Below, piece after piece: positions 1 through 9,400 of a stretch of 64,000 bases of DNA. Source of the DNA: Tenacibaculum larymnensis. Lineage in GTDB: Bacteria > Bacteroidota > Bacteroidia > Flavobacteriales > Flavobacteriaceae. Made by a program: the position numbers and the translations under genes. The DNA lies in contig NZ_JAIWJY010000005.1 in NCBI RefSeq assembly GCF_028829235.1, forward strand, positions 62,001-126,000, written 5' to 3'. The notes under the pieces were generated by a model. It was not told the origin of the DNA and made no database searches. It saw only the letters and a program-made list of their open reading frames with translations. The first letter of the stretch is position 1. Every line of letters begins with the position of its first letter.

Positions 1-329
1 AACTCACCACTTCTTTTATAAGCTTTATCTATATTATCCCAAGAAGAATACGTGGTTACAAAAATTATCTCTGTATTATCTGGTGTAAAGCGATGTAAAA
101 ACACAAACGACCTTAAGATAAACTCATTCTTTTTTACAACTTTATCTAAAAACTCTTTTTCTACAGCAATCCATTCTCCTTTATCAAAATTTTCATAGTT
201 TAAGTTCCAGTGCCCCGTTGTGACCGTTATATACTCAGGACGTTGATTCTCTTCTTGCGAAAAGATGGTTGATGGAATAACCATAAGTAATAGAAATCCC
301 ATTAATAGCTTAAGTTTAACTGTTTTCAT
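1..329 (-). CDS. Secreted protein of unknown function, C-terminus beyond the window
   Basis: This is the first 109 codons of a minus-strand gene whose 3' end lies outside the window. The ATG at 329 is followed by a clear Sec signal peptide: KLK, then a hydrophobic stretch, then a likely cleavage after the TIFSQ segment near residue 25. The mature part seen here is mixed alpha/beta with aromatic-rich strands and no motif I recognise. It might be a small periplasmic domain of the dimeric alpha/beta-barrel type, but that is only an impression from length and strand pattern. The neighbouring gene downstream in reading order is not visible. Confidence 0.7.
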   Translation of the reverse strand, partial: MKTVKLKLLMGFLLLMVIPSTIFSQEENQRPEYITVTTGHWNLNYENFDKGEWIAVEKEFLDKVVKKNEFILRSFVFLHRFTPDNTEIIFVTTYSSWDNIDKAYKRSGE

Positions 330-483
330 AATAGTTAAGTTTTAGTTATGATTGAAAAATGTAATTATGGGTTTGCTTAAGAAATAAATTATAAACTAGC
401 CCCTTTGTGAGAAGTATAATGAGAGTTTTACAAAATTAACAAATTATAACATATTATGAATAAGTATTTTAACTGTATTTATC

Positions 484-515
484 ATAAAAAAAGCTCAGAA
501 TAAATTCTGAGCTTT
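484..515 (-). terminator. Rho-independent terminator after the DUF6263-like gene
   Basis: An 11-bp perfect stem (AAAGCTCAGAA / TTCTGAGCTTT, 490-500 with 505-515) with a 4-nt loop is followed on the minus strand by a run of seven T. It lies about 27 bp past the stop codon at 542. Confidence 0.8.
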
Positions 516-541
516 CAAGTAAGTATATGATTAATATGTTT

Positions 542-1282
542 TTAACCTTTAGTAAACTTAGCTGTCATATTAGTTGTTGCATCTTGCCCTTGAATCTTCA
601 TTGTCATATTTATATTTGACTCTAAAGGCATACCTGAGTCTCTATCTATATCCATCGCTCCTGTAATATCTCCATCAGCTGCTCCCGTAACTTTTCCTGA
701 AATATCTATTAAAACATTTTTAGAAGATATTGATTTTACTTTGTAGGTAAAACTGAAGTTCATTGCTCCGTCATTCTTAGTTTTTGTCCAAGTATCTCCT
801 ACAGCAACTGCCTCTTTAGGGTAAATTACACTACTAGATTGTTTTGTAATATCTTTTGCCCCTTGAATATTACTAGGCTCAACCTTTGTTTCTAAGATAT
901 TTCCTAGGTTATCACCTTTAGTCATAATTGTAGCTGATAACATAGGCTGCATTTTAGACTTCATCATTTTTCCTGTCTCATCTAATTCTTCATCCTTTTT
1001 AGATGAGTCATATGATATATTCACTGCTCCTTGCTTCATATCCATTACCATTTTGGTAATTTTAGAACTACTTTCATATGTATCGCCTGAAACACCTGTT
1101 ATATTATATTTCATTTGAATATGCATATTATTTGTCATTATTCCAGTACCTATAACTTGAGCCATTTTCATATCCATAGTGTACTTTTGTCCTTTCTCAT
1201 AGTTTAAACGAAGTAACACCTTTTCTTGTGCAAAACTCACCATTGTTACACCTAACAAAAGTGCTATTAAAATTTTTCTCAT
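542..1282 (-). CDS. Secreted DUF6263-like protein
   Basis: A 246-residue protein with a Sec signal peptide (MRKILIALLLGVTMVSFAQ, cleavage near residue 19). The mature chain is a Met-, Thr- and Lys-rich beta protein with a repeated pattern of short strands, resembling the DUF6263 family of Bacteroidota secreted proteins. No catalytic motif is visible. A conserved V-G-D-T-W segment near residue 160 is typical of this family as I know it. It is monocistronic, with its own terminator downstream and the terminator of the E2 gene just upstream. Function unknown, probably periplasmic or surface exposed. Confidence 0.7.
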   Translation of the reverse strand: MRKILIALLLGVTMVSFAQEKVLLRLNYEKGQKYTMDMKMAQVIGTGIMTNNMHIQMKYNITGVSGDTYESSSKITKMVMDMKQGAVNISYDSSKKDEELDETGKMMKSKMQPMLSATIMTKGDNLGNILETKVEPSNIQGAKDITKQSSSVIYPKEAVAVGDTWTKTKNDGAMNFSFTYKVKSISSKNVLIDISGKVTGAADGDITGAMDIDRDSGMPLESNINMTMKIQGQDATTNMTAKFTKG

Positions 1283-1331
1283 CTTTTTTTGATTTCTATT
1301 AGTAGTTAAAGTAGCTAATATAGTTAAAAAT

Positions 1332-1364
1332 AAAAAAGGCTTAGGTGAATACCTAAGCCTTTTA
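1332..1364 (-). terminator. Terminator of the E2 gene
   Basis: A strong hairpin (AAAAGGCTTAGGT / ACCTAAGCCTTTT with a GAAT loop) directly follows the stop of the E2 gene. On the minus strand it is followed by a T run. It separates the E2 gene from the secreted-protein gene. Confidence 0.8.
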
Positions 1365-1381
1365 AAATATTATATCGCTTT

Positions 1382-2689
1382 TTAAAAATCTTGATTTACG
1401 TCCCAAGATTCTAAAATTTCTTTTAATGTTTTAATAAACATACCTCCTAAAGCTCCATTTACCACTCTATGATCATAAGAATGTGATACAATCATTTTAT
1501 GACGTATTCCTATAAAATCTCCTTCTGGAGTTTCAATAACAGCTGGTTTTTTAACAATAGCTCCTAAAGCTAAAATTGCAACTTGAGGTTGGTTAATTAT
1601 TGGTGTACCTGTAATACTTCCAAAACTACCAACATTCGTTACTGTATAAGTTCCTCCTTGAATTTCGTCTGGTTTTAACTTATTAGCACGAGCTCTACCT
1701 GCTAAATCGTTTACTTGCTTAGTCATACCAACTAAATTTAACATATCAGCATTTTTGATTACTGGTACAATTAAATTTCCGTCAGGTAAAGCTGCTGCCA
1801 TTCCTAAGTTTACATTTCCTCTTTTAATGATTTTATCACCATCAACAGAAATGTTTATCATTGGGTGCTTCTTAATTGTAGAAGCTACAGCTTGCATAAA
1901 TATTGGTGTAAATGTTAACTTCTCTCCTTCTCTTTGTTGGAAAGCATTTTTAACCTTATTTCTCCAATTAACAATATTTGTTACATCAATTTCGATAAAT
2001 GACTGTACGTGAGCTGATGTTTGAATAGAATCGACCATGTGTTTAGAGATTAATTTCCCCATACGACTCATTTCTATAATTTCATCTTGACCACTTAATG
2101 AAACTGGAGTTGGTGCTGGTGCTGATTGAGGTGCCGATTTTTTCTCTGTTGAAGTTGGCGCTGCAACTGTTGATTGATTTCCTCTATTATCTAAATATGA
2201 TAAAATATCATTTTTAGTAACTCTTCCTTCTTTACCAGTTCCTTTTATAGTTTCTAACTCTTCAACTGATATTCCTTCTGTTTGTGCAATACTTTTTACT
2301 AATGGTGAGTAAAAACGATCACTTGATGAAGTATCAATCGTAGTAGCTACTGTTTCTTTAGCTACTTCAACTGTTTTTTCTACTGTTGCAACAGTTTCTG
2401 GTTTAACCTCTTCTTTCTTAGGTGCATCTACTGTAGCTCCCTCTTCTCCTTCTGTTTCTATAATTGCAATAGTTTCACCTACTTGCACAACAGCATCTTT
2501 TTCAAATAAGATTTCAACTAAGGTTCCTTCTACTTCACTAGGTACTTCACTATCTACTTTATCTGTAGCTACTTCAACAACGGTATCATCTATATCAATA
2601 GTTTCTCCAACTTCTTTTACCCAAGAAGTTATTGTTGCTTCTGCAACGCTTTCGCCCATTTTAGGCAACTTCAATTCGTATCTAGCCAT
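1382..2689 (-). CDS. 2-oxoacid dehydrogenase E2 (dihydrolipoamide acyltransferase)
   Basis: A 435-residue E2 subunit that moves acyl groups from E1 to CoA on a swinging lipoyl arm. Residues 1-75 form one lipoyl domain with the modification lysine in the VATDKVDSEVPS loop (Lys44). A Lys/Glu/Val-rich linker follows, then a peripheral subunit-binding domain near 127-165 and the acyltransferase core to the C-terminus. The single lipoyl domain and overall length fit a branched-chain or 2-oxoglutarate type E2; the acyl substrate cannot be told from sequence alone. The usual HxxxDG catalytic motif reads H-R-V-V-N-G near residue 410, so Asp is replaced by Asn. No E1 or E3 gene is nearby, so it acts with subunits encoded elsewhere. 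Confidence 0.9.
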   Translation of the reverse strand: MARYELKLPKMGESVAEATITSWVKEVGETIDIDDTVVEVATDKVDSEVPSEVEGTLVEILFEKDAVVQVGETIAIIETEGEEGATVDAPKKEEVKPETVATVEKTVEVAKETVATTIDTSSSDRFYSPLVKSIAQTEGISVEELETIKGTGKEGRVTKNDILSYLDNRGNQSTVAAPTSTEKKSAPQSAPAPTPVSLSGQDEIIEMSRMGKLISKHMVDSIQTSAHVQSFIEIDVTNIVNWRNKVKNAFQQREGEKLTFTPIFMQAVASTIKKHPMINISVDGDKIIKRGNVNLGMAAALPDGNLIVPVIKNADMLNLVGMTKQVNDLAGRARANKLKPDEIQGGTYTVTNVGSFGSITGTPIINQPQVAILALGAIVKKPAVIETPEGDFIGIRHKMIVSHSYDHRVVNGALGGMFIKTLKEILESWDVNQDF

Positions 2690-2935
2690 AGTGTATAATT
2701 TTAAACGCTTGCGAAGTTACTAAAAAGCAACGATTTTTTCATGATTTTATCCGTTAAATATTTTTGTTTTCTTCTTTACTGATTAGATTATCCTCAATTC
2801 AACTATAAAAAACAACAAATAGATTATTGTTATCTCTATAAAAAACAAATATCATTACGAATAATTTAATATCTAATTAAACTTTTGTTTGTTCGCTCAA
2901 AATTCTATTTTTGAACTCTTTAACCTAATTAAAAA

Positions 2936-5575
2936 TTGTTGAACGAAGCTATTACCAAACTTAACTTCTTATTTGACTGGAGACCTTATCAAGCAAAAGT
3001 GCTTAAAAATTTTTCAGCTCATATACAGGATGATCATTTTCATATAGTTGCGCCGCCTGGTTCTGGGAAAACAATTTTAGGAATAGAAATTATTAAAAGA
3101 ATAGGTAAAAAAACATTGATTCTAGCTCCCACTTTAACCATTAGAAACCAGTGGGAAGATCGTTTACAAAACTTTTTTACTACCGATTGTAATTTTTCTC
3201 AGATTTCATTTGATATTAAACAACCTTCTGATATTACTTTTTCTACATATCAGGCCTTACACAGTTTCTATAAGTCTTTTGATACTAAGGAAGCATATTA
3301 TAATTTCTTTAAAAAACATCAAATAGAAGTTTTGCTATTAGATGAAGCCCATCACTTAAAAAACGCTTGGTGGAAATGTTTGTTTGATTTAAAAGAGCAG
3401 CACATGCAAACGGTAGTGGCTTTAACCGCCACTCCACCTTACGATAGTGATAATGCTGAAATTCAAAAGTATTTTAAGCTGTGTGGAGAGATTGATGATG
3501 AAATTGTAGTTCCTGATTTAGTGAAAGAGCAAAATCTTTGTCCGCATCAAGATTTAGTTTTTCTTTCCAAACCTGAAGATCAAGAAATTAATTTTATTAC
3601 TGATTTTAGGCTTAAAATTTCTCAGTTTGTTACTGACATTTTAAAAGATGAAGAATTTATTTCTTTTCTAAAACAACACAGATTTTATGCTAAAACAGAG
3701 GAAAACTTAGAAGAACTCTACAAGTATTCTGATTTCTTTTCTTCTATGTTAATCTTCTTACACGAAGCAGGAGAAACTATTCCTTTGGAAAAGCTACAAG
3801 TATTAGGTTTTGATAAAGATGAAGAGATTGATTTTCCTTCAATTGCAAATGAATGGATTCAAATTTTGTTTCAACACTTATTAGTAACTGATCGTGAAAA
3901 TCTTATTGAAGATGAAGTTTATTTAGATTTCTTAGAAAAAAAACTTCGAAAATTGGCCGTTTTCAGTAAAAACAAAGTCAATTTAGTAGGAAATGAACTT
4001 TTTTATAAATCACTCAGTAATAGTCCTAGTAAGTTAAAAAGTATTACCACGATTGTTCAACAAGAACAACAAAATTTACAACACGATTTACGTTGTGTTA
4101 TTTTATCAGATTATATTAGAAAAGAATACCTAAACTGTTCTTTACCTGAAATAAAAGAAATTAAAAAACTAGGAGTTATTCCTATTTTTCATCATGTTAG
4201 AACAACTACTAAAAACAAAAATAGTTTAGCTGTTCTTACAGGTAGTTTAGTAATTATTCACAGTAGTAATATTGCTAAACTTGGTTTGATTGATGCTATT
4301 GACAACTACAATTACACTCCTTTAAAATCAGATACTGAGTTTGTAATTCTTACAACTAAAAGTTCATCTAAACATAGTATTGTTGAAGTCATCACTCAAC
4401 TTTTTGAACTCGGACATATCAAAGTTTTAGTAGGTACAAAATCGTTATTAGGTGAAGGTTGGGACGCTCCATCCATTAATAGCTTAATTTTGGCTTCTGT
4501 TGTAGGCTCATTCGTTACTTCAAATCAAATGCGTGGTCGTGCAATTCGAGTAGATAGCAAAAATCCTAATAAAGTAGGGTTGATTTGGCATTTGGCTTGT
4601 ATTGATATTTCGGATGAGTTTGGAGGACGAGACTTTGAAATTCTTACTCGTCGTTTTAATGCTTTCTTAGGTATTTCCAATGGTAAAAAAGCTGTTATAA
4701 CTAGCGGAATTGAACGTTTACAGCTTCCTGCTAATTTTATTGATGAAGATATTCAACAACAAAATGAAAAGACTTTAGAGCTTTCTAAAAACAGAAATTT
4801 AATTTCTCAACGATGGACAAATGCCATTAGCAATGGAAAAGGAATTATTAAAGAACTTACCTTTTTTAATGAAAAGAATAAACAATATCCTAAACAGAAA
4901 AAGTTGTATTATCAAGATATTGTAAAATACACGATTGGTGAAATTATTATTGGTTTATCCTTTTTTCTTCCTGAATTTATCATCAAAAACTTTAATGTTT
5001 TATTACAAAAGGGAATTATTTACTTCCTATTTGCTTTGTCTTCTGCCTTAGGACTAACTTTTGGTTATAAAATTTATAAGTCTGTTCAATTGTATGTATA
5101 CTTCGGATTGATTCATAAAAAAATAGATAAAATCGCATTGGCTATTTTGGAATCTCTTTATGAGCTAAACCTTTTAACAACACCATTAAACGATATACAA
5201 GTTCAAACTCAATTATTAGCTAAAGGAAATGTTTCTTGTACTATTCACGGAGCAAACAGGTATGAAAGTACACTATTCATAAAGGCTTTGGATGAGTTGT
5301 TACAACCTATCGATAACCCCAAATATTTACTGATAAAAACGAGTTGGTTCCGCAGAAAATTAAAGTTAAATAATTTCTTTCCTGTTCCAGAAATTTTTGG
5401 TGTTCGCAAAAAAGAATGTCTGGTTTTTCAATCTAATTGGAGCAAACATCTTGGTAAATCTAAGTTAGTATACACACGAACTTTGGATGGAAGAAAACTG
5501 TTACTAAAGGCAAGTCTTTTCCATATTCATAATGTGAATAGTGAACTTACTAAGAAAAATGTTGTTTGGAAATAA
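2936..5575 (+). CDS. SF2 DEAD/DEAH-box helicase with C-terminal membrane segments
   Basis: An 879-residue superfamily 2 helicase. Walker A is APPGSGKT near residue 40. Motif II is LLLDEAHHLK near 134-143 and motif III is LTATPP near 162. The C-terminal helicase lobe has the GEGWDAPSINSLIL and QMRGRAIR (motif VI) blocks near 500-540, as in COG1061-type proteins. The start must be TTG (2936 or the adjacent TTG at 2939): an in-frame TAA ends just upstream at 2932 and no ATG precedes Walker A. Unusually, residues about 667-725 contain two long hydrophobic stretches that look like membrane helices, followed by a 150-residue basic tail. The nucleic-acid substrate is unknown. It stands alone, convergent with hemF, with no recognisable partner genes. 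A stand-alone defence or repair role is possible. Confidence 0.75.
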   Translation: MLNEAITKLNFLFDWRPYQAKVLKNFSAHIQDDHFHIVAPPGSGKTILGIEIIKRIGKKTLILAPTLTIRNQWEDRLQNFFTTDCNFSQISFDIKQPSDITFSTYQALHSFYKSFDTKEAYYNFFKKHQIEVLLLDEAHHLKNAWWKCLFDLKEQHMQTVVALTATPPYDSDNAEIQKYFKLCGEIDDEIVVPDLVKEQNLCPHQDLVFLSKPEDQEINFITDFRLKISQFVTDILKDEEFISFLKQHRFYAKTEENLEELYKYSDFFSSMLIFLHEAGETIPLEKLQVLGFDKDEEIDFPSIANEWIQILFQHLLVTDRENLIEDEVYLDFLEKKLRKLAVFSKNKVNLVGNELFYKSLSNSPSKLKSITTIVQQEQQNLQHDLRCVILSDYIRKEYLNCSLPEIKEIKKLGVIPIFHHVRTTTKNKNSLAVLTGSLVIIHSSNIAKLGLIDAIDNYNYTPLKSDTEFVILTTKSSSKHSIVEVITQLFELGHIKVLVGTKSLLGEGWDAPSINSLILASVVGSFVTSNQMRGRAIRVDSKNPNKVGLIWHLACIDISDEFGGRDFEILTRRFNAFLGISNGKKAVITSGIERLQLPANFIDEDIQQQNEKTLELSKNRNLISQRWTNAISNGKGIIKELTFFNEKNKQYPKQKKLYYQDIVKYTIGEIIIGLSFFLPEFIIKNFNVLLQKGIIYFLFALSSALGLTFGYKIYKSVQLYVYFGLIHKKIDKIALAILESLYELNLLTTPLNDIQVQTQLLAKGNVSCTIHGANRYESTLFIKALDELLQPIDNPKYLLIKTSWFRRKLKLNNFFPVPEIFGVRKKECLVFQSNWSKHLGKSKLVYTRTLDGRKLLLKASLFHIHNVNSELTKKNVVWK

Positions 5576-5583
5576 GTATTAAA

Positions 5584-6486
5584 TTACACCCAGCTTTTAG
5601 GTTTAGCCAATACCTCTAATAATTTAGCTTCTTCAGAACCTTCTTCTGGATGGTGATTGTATTTCCACTGTACCGTTGGTGGTAAACTCATTAAAATACT
5701 TTCTATACGTCCGTTCGTTTTTAAACCAAATAAGGTTCCTCTATCATGTACTAAATTAAATTCTACATAACGACCACGACGTACTTCTTGCCAGTCTTTA
5801 TGTTCTTGAGTGTATGCTATATCTTTTCTTCTCTCAACAATTGGTACATATGAGTTTAAAAAGCTATTTCCTACTTCTGTAACAAAATCATATCGATCTT
5901 GCATAGAGAACTCCTCTGTTTCTTTTAAATAGTCAAAGAACAAACCTCCTAAACCACGTGCTTCATTTCTGTGTGCATTCCAAAAGTAGTTATCACAGGT
6001 TTCTTTGAACTTTGGATAAAAATCTGGATGGTGCTTATCACAAGCTTCTTTACAAACAGTGTGAAAATGTTTTGCATCTTCTTCAAATAAGTAATACGGA
6101 GTTAAATCTTGTCCACCACCAAACCATTGTGTAACAATGTTTCCATCACCATCATACATTTCAAAATAACGCCAGTTAGCGTGTACTGTAGGTACAAATG
6201 GATTCTTTGGATGGATTACTAAACTTAATCCACAAGCGAAAAAGTCTCCACTTTCCACTCCAAATTGCTTTCTTAATGCTTCAGGCAACTCACCAAAAAC
6301 TTTAGATATATTTACACCTCCTTTTTCAAAAATATTTCCATTTTCAATCACACGAGTTCTACCTCCTCCACCTTCAGCACGTTCCCATAAATCTTCTTGA
6401 AACTTAGCTTTACCATCTATAGCTTCTAATTTAGATGTTATGGTATCTTGTAATTCTTGAATGTAGGCGTAAAATTGTTCTTTCAT
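5584..6486 (-). CDS. hemF: Oxygen-dependent coproporphyrinogen III oxidase
   Basis: HemF converts coproporphyrinogen III to protoporphyrinogen IX with O2. The 300-residue product has the family signatures: the G-G-G-G-R-T-R-V segment near residue 40, HPKNPFVPTVHANWRYFE near 100, and GGGQDLTPYY near 130. The start at 6486 (MKEQFYAY) is preferred over an upstream ATG at 6510, because only it gives the usual family N-terminus. It is the last gene of the minus-strand haem cluster, 30 bp after the EI24-family gene. Confidence 0.95.
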   Translation of the reverse strand: MKEQFYAYIQELQDTITSKLEAIDGKAKFQEDLWERAEGGGGRTRVIENGNIFEKGGVNISKVFGELPEALRKQFGVESGDFFACGLSLVIHPKNPFVPTVHANWRYFEMYDGDGNIVTQWFGGGQDLTPYYLFEEDAKHFHTVCKEACDKHHPDFYPKFKETCDNYFWNAHRNEARGLGGLFFDYLKETEEFSMQDRYDFVTEVGNSFLNSYVPIVERRKDIAYTQEHKDWQEVRRGRYVEFNLVHDRGTLFGLKTNGRIESILMSLPPTVQWKYNHHPEEGSEEAKLLEVLAKPKSWV

Positions 6487-6516
6487 GTGTTTGTTTCTGT
6501 TGAAGTGCAAAAGTAC

Positions 6517-7263
6517 TTATTCTGGTAATTTTTTAAGCTGTATTTTCTTAATAGTTTCTGTAGTAGCTGCGGTTACTGATAATGGTAATACGAGAATTAC
6601 TCCGATTACAGGAATTAATAAAAATAGCATAAATACAACTCCATTTCCTATAGCTAACCCCTTGTTTTCTTTTACAAAATTGATACTTTCTCTGTATTTA
6701 AAATGACGTTCAAGTGTATAGTCCATATTTCCAAAACCTGCATAGTATGCTTGCATTAAAAAAAGTAACACAGTTGAAACAATACCTATTACTGGGATAA
6801 ATCCAAGTAATAAAATAGGAATCGTAAAAAATAACTCTCTTGCTAAATTTCTTAGATTGATGCGAATCCCCCTTATGAGTTGTTCTTGAAAAGAAGTTAT
6901 TCTATGCGTATGATCTTCTCCTCTAAGGTAATCTTCAATTTTTTCTGAAACGGGACTCATAAAAGGTGCAGATAATGCCATTACAATATGTTTGTATAAT
7001 ACCAAACCTATTACCACAATAAGTAATCCACTTATAAAAGTACTAATTACCTCAAAGGTTTGTTTTCCAAATTCCCATTTCCAAAAATTTGCTACATAAT
7101 GACCTATGTTATCTGAAAATGTATATGCCATAAAACCAACAAATGTTGCTGTTAATAGGCTTATAAACATTGGAATGATAAAATACTTCCATAGCTTTAA
7201 TTTTGAAATCATTCCAAAAGCTCCAAAATAAGCTTGAATTCCTTTTACAATATTTTGTATCAT
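6517..7263 (-). CDS. EI24/CysZ-like inner-membrane protein
   Basis: A 248-residue polytopic membrane protein of the EI24 family (which includes the sulfate transporter CysZ). Four or more hydrophobic segments are visible: near residues 25-50, 70-100, 145-175 and 205-230. The start at 7263 (MIQNIVKGIQAYFGAF) fits the family better than an upstream in-frame ATG at 7299, which would overlap the terminator of the redoxin gene. The substrate is not known. It sits between a redoxin gene and hemF and is probably co-transcribed with hemF, but nothing in the protein suggests a haem function. Confidence 0.8.
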   Translation of the reverse strand: MIQNIVKGIQAYFGAFGMISKLKLWKYFIIPMFISLLTATFVGFMAYTFSDNIGHYVANFWKWEFGKQTFEVISTFISGLLIVVIGLVLYKHIVMALSAPFMSPVSEKIEDYLRGEDHTHRITSFQEQLIRGIRINLRNLARELFFTIPILLLGFIPVIGIVSTVLLFLMQAYYAGFGNMDYTLERHFKYRESINFVKENKGLAIGNGVVFMLFLLIPVIGVILVLPLSVTAATTETIKKIQLKKLPE

Positions 7264-7283
7264 ATATTTTTTTCTGTGAAAAT

Positions 7284-7311
7284 AAAAAACCTCTTTCAAT
7301 AAAGAAAGAGG
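7284..7311 (-). terminator. Terminator of the redoxin gene
   Basis: An 8-bp stem (CCTCTTTC / GAAAGAGG, 6-nt loop) is followed on the minus strand by six T. It lies 25 bp after the redoxin stop and ends the upstream part of the haem operon, so the EI24-family gene and hemF may need their own promoter. Confidence 0.7.
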
Positions 7312-7335
7312 CCTGTAAAATATTGTTGAATTTAT

Positions 7336-7938
7336 TTACTTTAAAATTGGCGCTAAAAAGTCTTCAAAATTCTTTGTATTAATTTCGTTTACTTTATCCC
7401 AACCTACTTCTTTTGTTGGTGTTGCTGCTCCTCTTTTAACGTTTACAAACTGTTTGTCTTTGTTAATTAGATAAGCTGTAGGGTAATCTAACTTGTGAAC
7501 AAATCCACTAATATCTAAATAACCTTTTTTAACTTTATCTATTTCTCTTGCAGGTACTAGTTTGATTCTTTTATCTAGTTTTTCAGCCATTCTTTTAACT
7601 TTAGCTTCTTTGTCCCAAAAAATCATAACAAACTCTAATTGGTCATTATATTTTTCAACCATTTTGTTTAAAGCTGGCACATCTCCCCAACAAGGAGCTG
7701 ACCAAGTTGCATTGGCTATAAGCACAATTGGCTTGTTAATTTTGTCAGTACTTACCGTTTTACTATCCATCGTAGTAAAATTATAATTTAACAAATAAGA
7801 GCCTTTAATGCACTTATCAATCAAACCTTCAGCACTTTCTTCTACACAATTGTTTACTGCAAAATTGTAATACGTTTTATTTTGTGCGAAAATAACGGTT
7901 GTTAAAAAACACATCAAAACAAAATATAATTTCTTCAT
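7336..7938 (-). CDS. Secreted thioredoxin-fold (TlpA-like) protein with a degenerate active site
   Basis: A 200-residue exported protein with a Sec signal peptide (cleavage after FAQ, residue 19) and a thioredoxin-like fold. The active-site position reads W79-S-A-P-C83, so the first cysteine of the usual WCxxC is Ser and only the resolving Cys remains. A cis-Pro-like KLDYPTAYLI segment follows near residue 150. Such proteins cannot carry out normal dithiol exchange; a single-Cys isomerase, trap or thiol-peroxidase role is possible. The gene lies 20 bp downstream of hemE and is ended by its own terminator, so it could be transcribed with the haem genes. Confidence 0.8.
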   Translation of the reverse strand: MKKLYFVLMCFLTTVIFAQNKTYYNFAVNNCVEESAEGLIDKCIKGSYLLNYNFTTMDSKTVSTDKINKPIVLIANATWSAPCWGDVPALNKMVEKYNDQLEFVMIFWDKEAKVKRMAEKLDKRIKLVPAREIDKVKKGYLDISGFVHKLDYPTAYLINKDKQFVNVKRGAATPTKEVGWDKVNEINTKNFEDFLAPILK

Positions 7939-7958
7939 TTTTAATTATTTAAAGGGGG

Positions 7959-8990
7959 TTATCTGTCGGCTTTATACTCTTTAACCGCATCAATAAATGC
8001 CTTTGCATTATCTAGCGGAATGTTCGGTAAAATTCCGTGCCCCAAGTTAACAATATATTTGTCTTTACCAAACTCATTTATCATTTGGTGTACCATCTTT
8101 TTTATTTCAGCTGGTGGAGACAACAATCTTGAAGGATCAAAGTTACCTTGTAAGGTAATATTTCCTCCTGTTAAATAACGAGCATTTCTTGCAGAACATG
8201 TCCAATCTACTCCTAAAGCTGAGGCGTTTGATTGTGCCATTTCATGTAAGGCAAACCAACAACCTTTACCAAAAGCAATAACTGGAGCATCATCTTTCAA
8301 TGCTTCTATTATTTGATTGATGTACTGCCATGAAAATTCTTGATAATCTGTTGGAGATAACATTCCTCCCCAAGAATCAAAAACTTGTACAGCGTTTACA
8401 CCTGCTTTTACCTTTTCTTTTAAATATGCAATTGTGGTATCTGTAATCTTCTGAAGCAATTCGTGTGCCAAAATTGGTTGAGTGAAACAAAATTCTTTTG
8501 CTTTGTCGAAATTTTTGGACCCTTGCCCTTGTACAACGTAACATAAAATTGTCCATGGAGACCCTGCAAAACCTATCAATGGTATTTCATCGTTTAGCTT
8601 TTCTTTGGTTGCTTTAATAGCATCCATTACATACCCTAATTCTTCATGAATATCAGGTATAATTACGTTGTCTAACCCTTTTTTATCTCTTACAGGATTT
8701 GGCAAATAAGGTCCAAAGTTAGGTTTCATTTCCACTTCAATGTTCATTGCTTGTGGAATTACTAAAATATCTGAGAATAATATCGCAGCATCCATTCCGT
8801 ATCTACGAATTGGTTGTACTGTAATTTCTGATGCTAATTCTGGAGTTCTACAACGTGTAAAGAAATCGTACTTTTCACGAATTTCCATAAACTCTGGTAA
8901 ATATCTTCCAGCTTGACGCATCATCCATACTGGTGGACGGTCAACTGTTTCTCCTTTTAAAGCTCTTAAAAATAAATCGTTTTTTATCAT
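7959..8990 (-). CDS. hemE: Uroporphyrinogen decarboxylase
   Basis: HemE decarboxylates the four acetate side chains of uroporphyrinogen III to give coproporphyrinogen III. The 343-residue product has the family signature [19 protein letters not shown] near residue 20, with substrate-binding Arg residues, and the G-F-A-G-S-P-W-T segment near 140. The start at 8990 ([14 protein letters not shown]) is chosen. An upstream ATG at 9014 would begin inside a heptanucleotide repeat and add eight unsupported residues. It lies downstream of the IVS-like gene in the haem cluster. Confidence 0.96.
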   Translation of the reverse strand: MIKNDLFLRALKGETVDRPPVWMMRQAGRYLPEFMEIREKYDFFTRCRTPELASEITVQPIRRYGMDAAILFSDILVIPQAMNIEVEMKPNFGPYLPNPVRDKKGLDNVIIPDIHEELGYVMDAIKATKEKLNDEIPLIGFAGSPWTILCYVVQGQGSKNFDKAKEFCFTQPILAHELLQKITDTTIAYLKEKVKAGVNAVQVFDSWGGMLSPTDYQEFSWQYINQIIEALKDDAPVIAFGKGCWFALHEMAQSNASALGVDWTCSARNARYLTGGNITLQGNFDPSRLLSPPAEIKKMVHQMINEFGKDKYIVNLGHGILPNIPLDNAKAFIDAVKEYKADR

Positions 8991-9000
8991 GTTATAGCTG

Positions 9001-9042
9001 TTAATTATTAGCATTTAGCCCATGGCTATTAGCTATTAGCTT
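9001..9042. repeat. Heptanucleotide repeat, six degenerate units (TTAGCTA-like)
   Basis: Read in strict 7-bp register the sequence is TTAATTA, TTAGCAT, TTAGCCC, ATGGCTA, TTAGCTA, TTAGCTT. The stop codon of the IVS-like gene lies inside the last unit. Inverted copies of the last two units lie on the other side of that gene at 9401-9418. Confidence 0.7.
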
Positions 9043-9389
9043 TTTATTTTGTTTATTAATGAATTTATCATCTTTGCTTCTTTTTCAAGCAATTCAAAGA
9101 TAGGTTTCAATTCTTCTGAAGATATAAAACCTAACTCTCCTATAATTATAAGTTGAGTTTCTACTTCAAAAAGTGATCCCATAGAAATTTCTAAAAACCT
9201 TTTAAACTCTATTTCACTATTTCTACTAGCTCCTTCAGCAATATTAGAGGGAATAGAAATAGTAGCTCTTGTTATTTGACTTCTTAACCCAAATTTTTCT
9301 TCAGAAGGTAATTTTTCAGAAAGATTGTAAACTCGTTTTACAATCTCAATTCCTTGTTTCCAAACATTTAAGTTTCTAAAATTTCTCAT
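9036..9389 (-). CDS. Four-helix-bundle (23S rRNA IVS / S23-type) protein
   Basis: A 117-residue all-helical protein of the four-helix-bundle family first seen as ORFs in 23S rRNA intervening sequences. The family features are the N-terminal FRNLNVWKQGIEI segment, the RSQITRATISIPSNIAEG block near residues 37-55 and the F-L-x-I-x-x-G-S-L-x-E segment near 66-77. Its biochemical role is unknown. It is wedged between hemL and hemE and flanked by inverted heptameric repeats, with its stop codon inside one of them, so it looks like an insertion into the haem operon. Confidence 0.85.
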   Translation of the reverse strand: MRNFRNLNVWKQGIEIVKRVYNLSEKLPSEEKFGLRSQITRATISIPSNIAEGASRNSEIEFKRFLEISMGSLFEVETQLIIIGELGFISSEELKPIFELLEKEAKMINSLINKIKS

Positions 9390-9400
9390 TTTTCTTTCTT

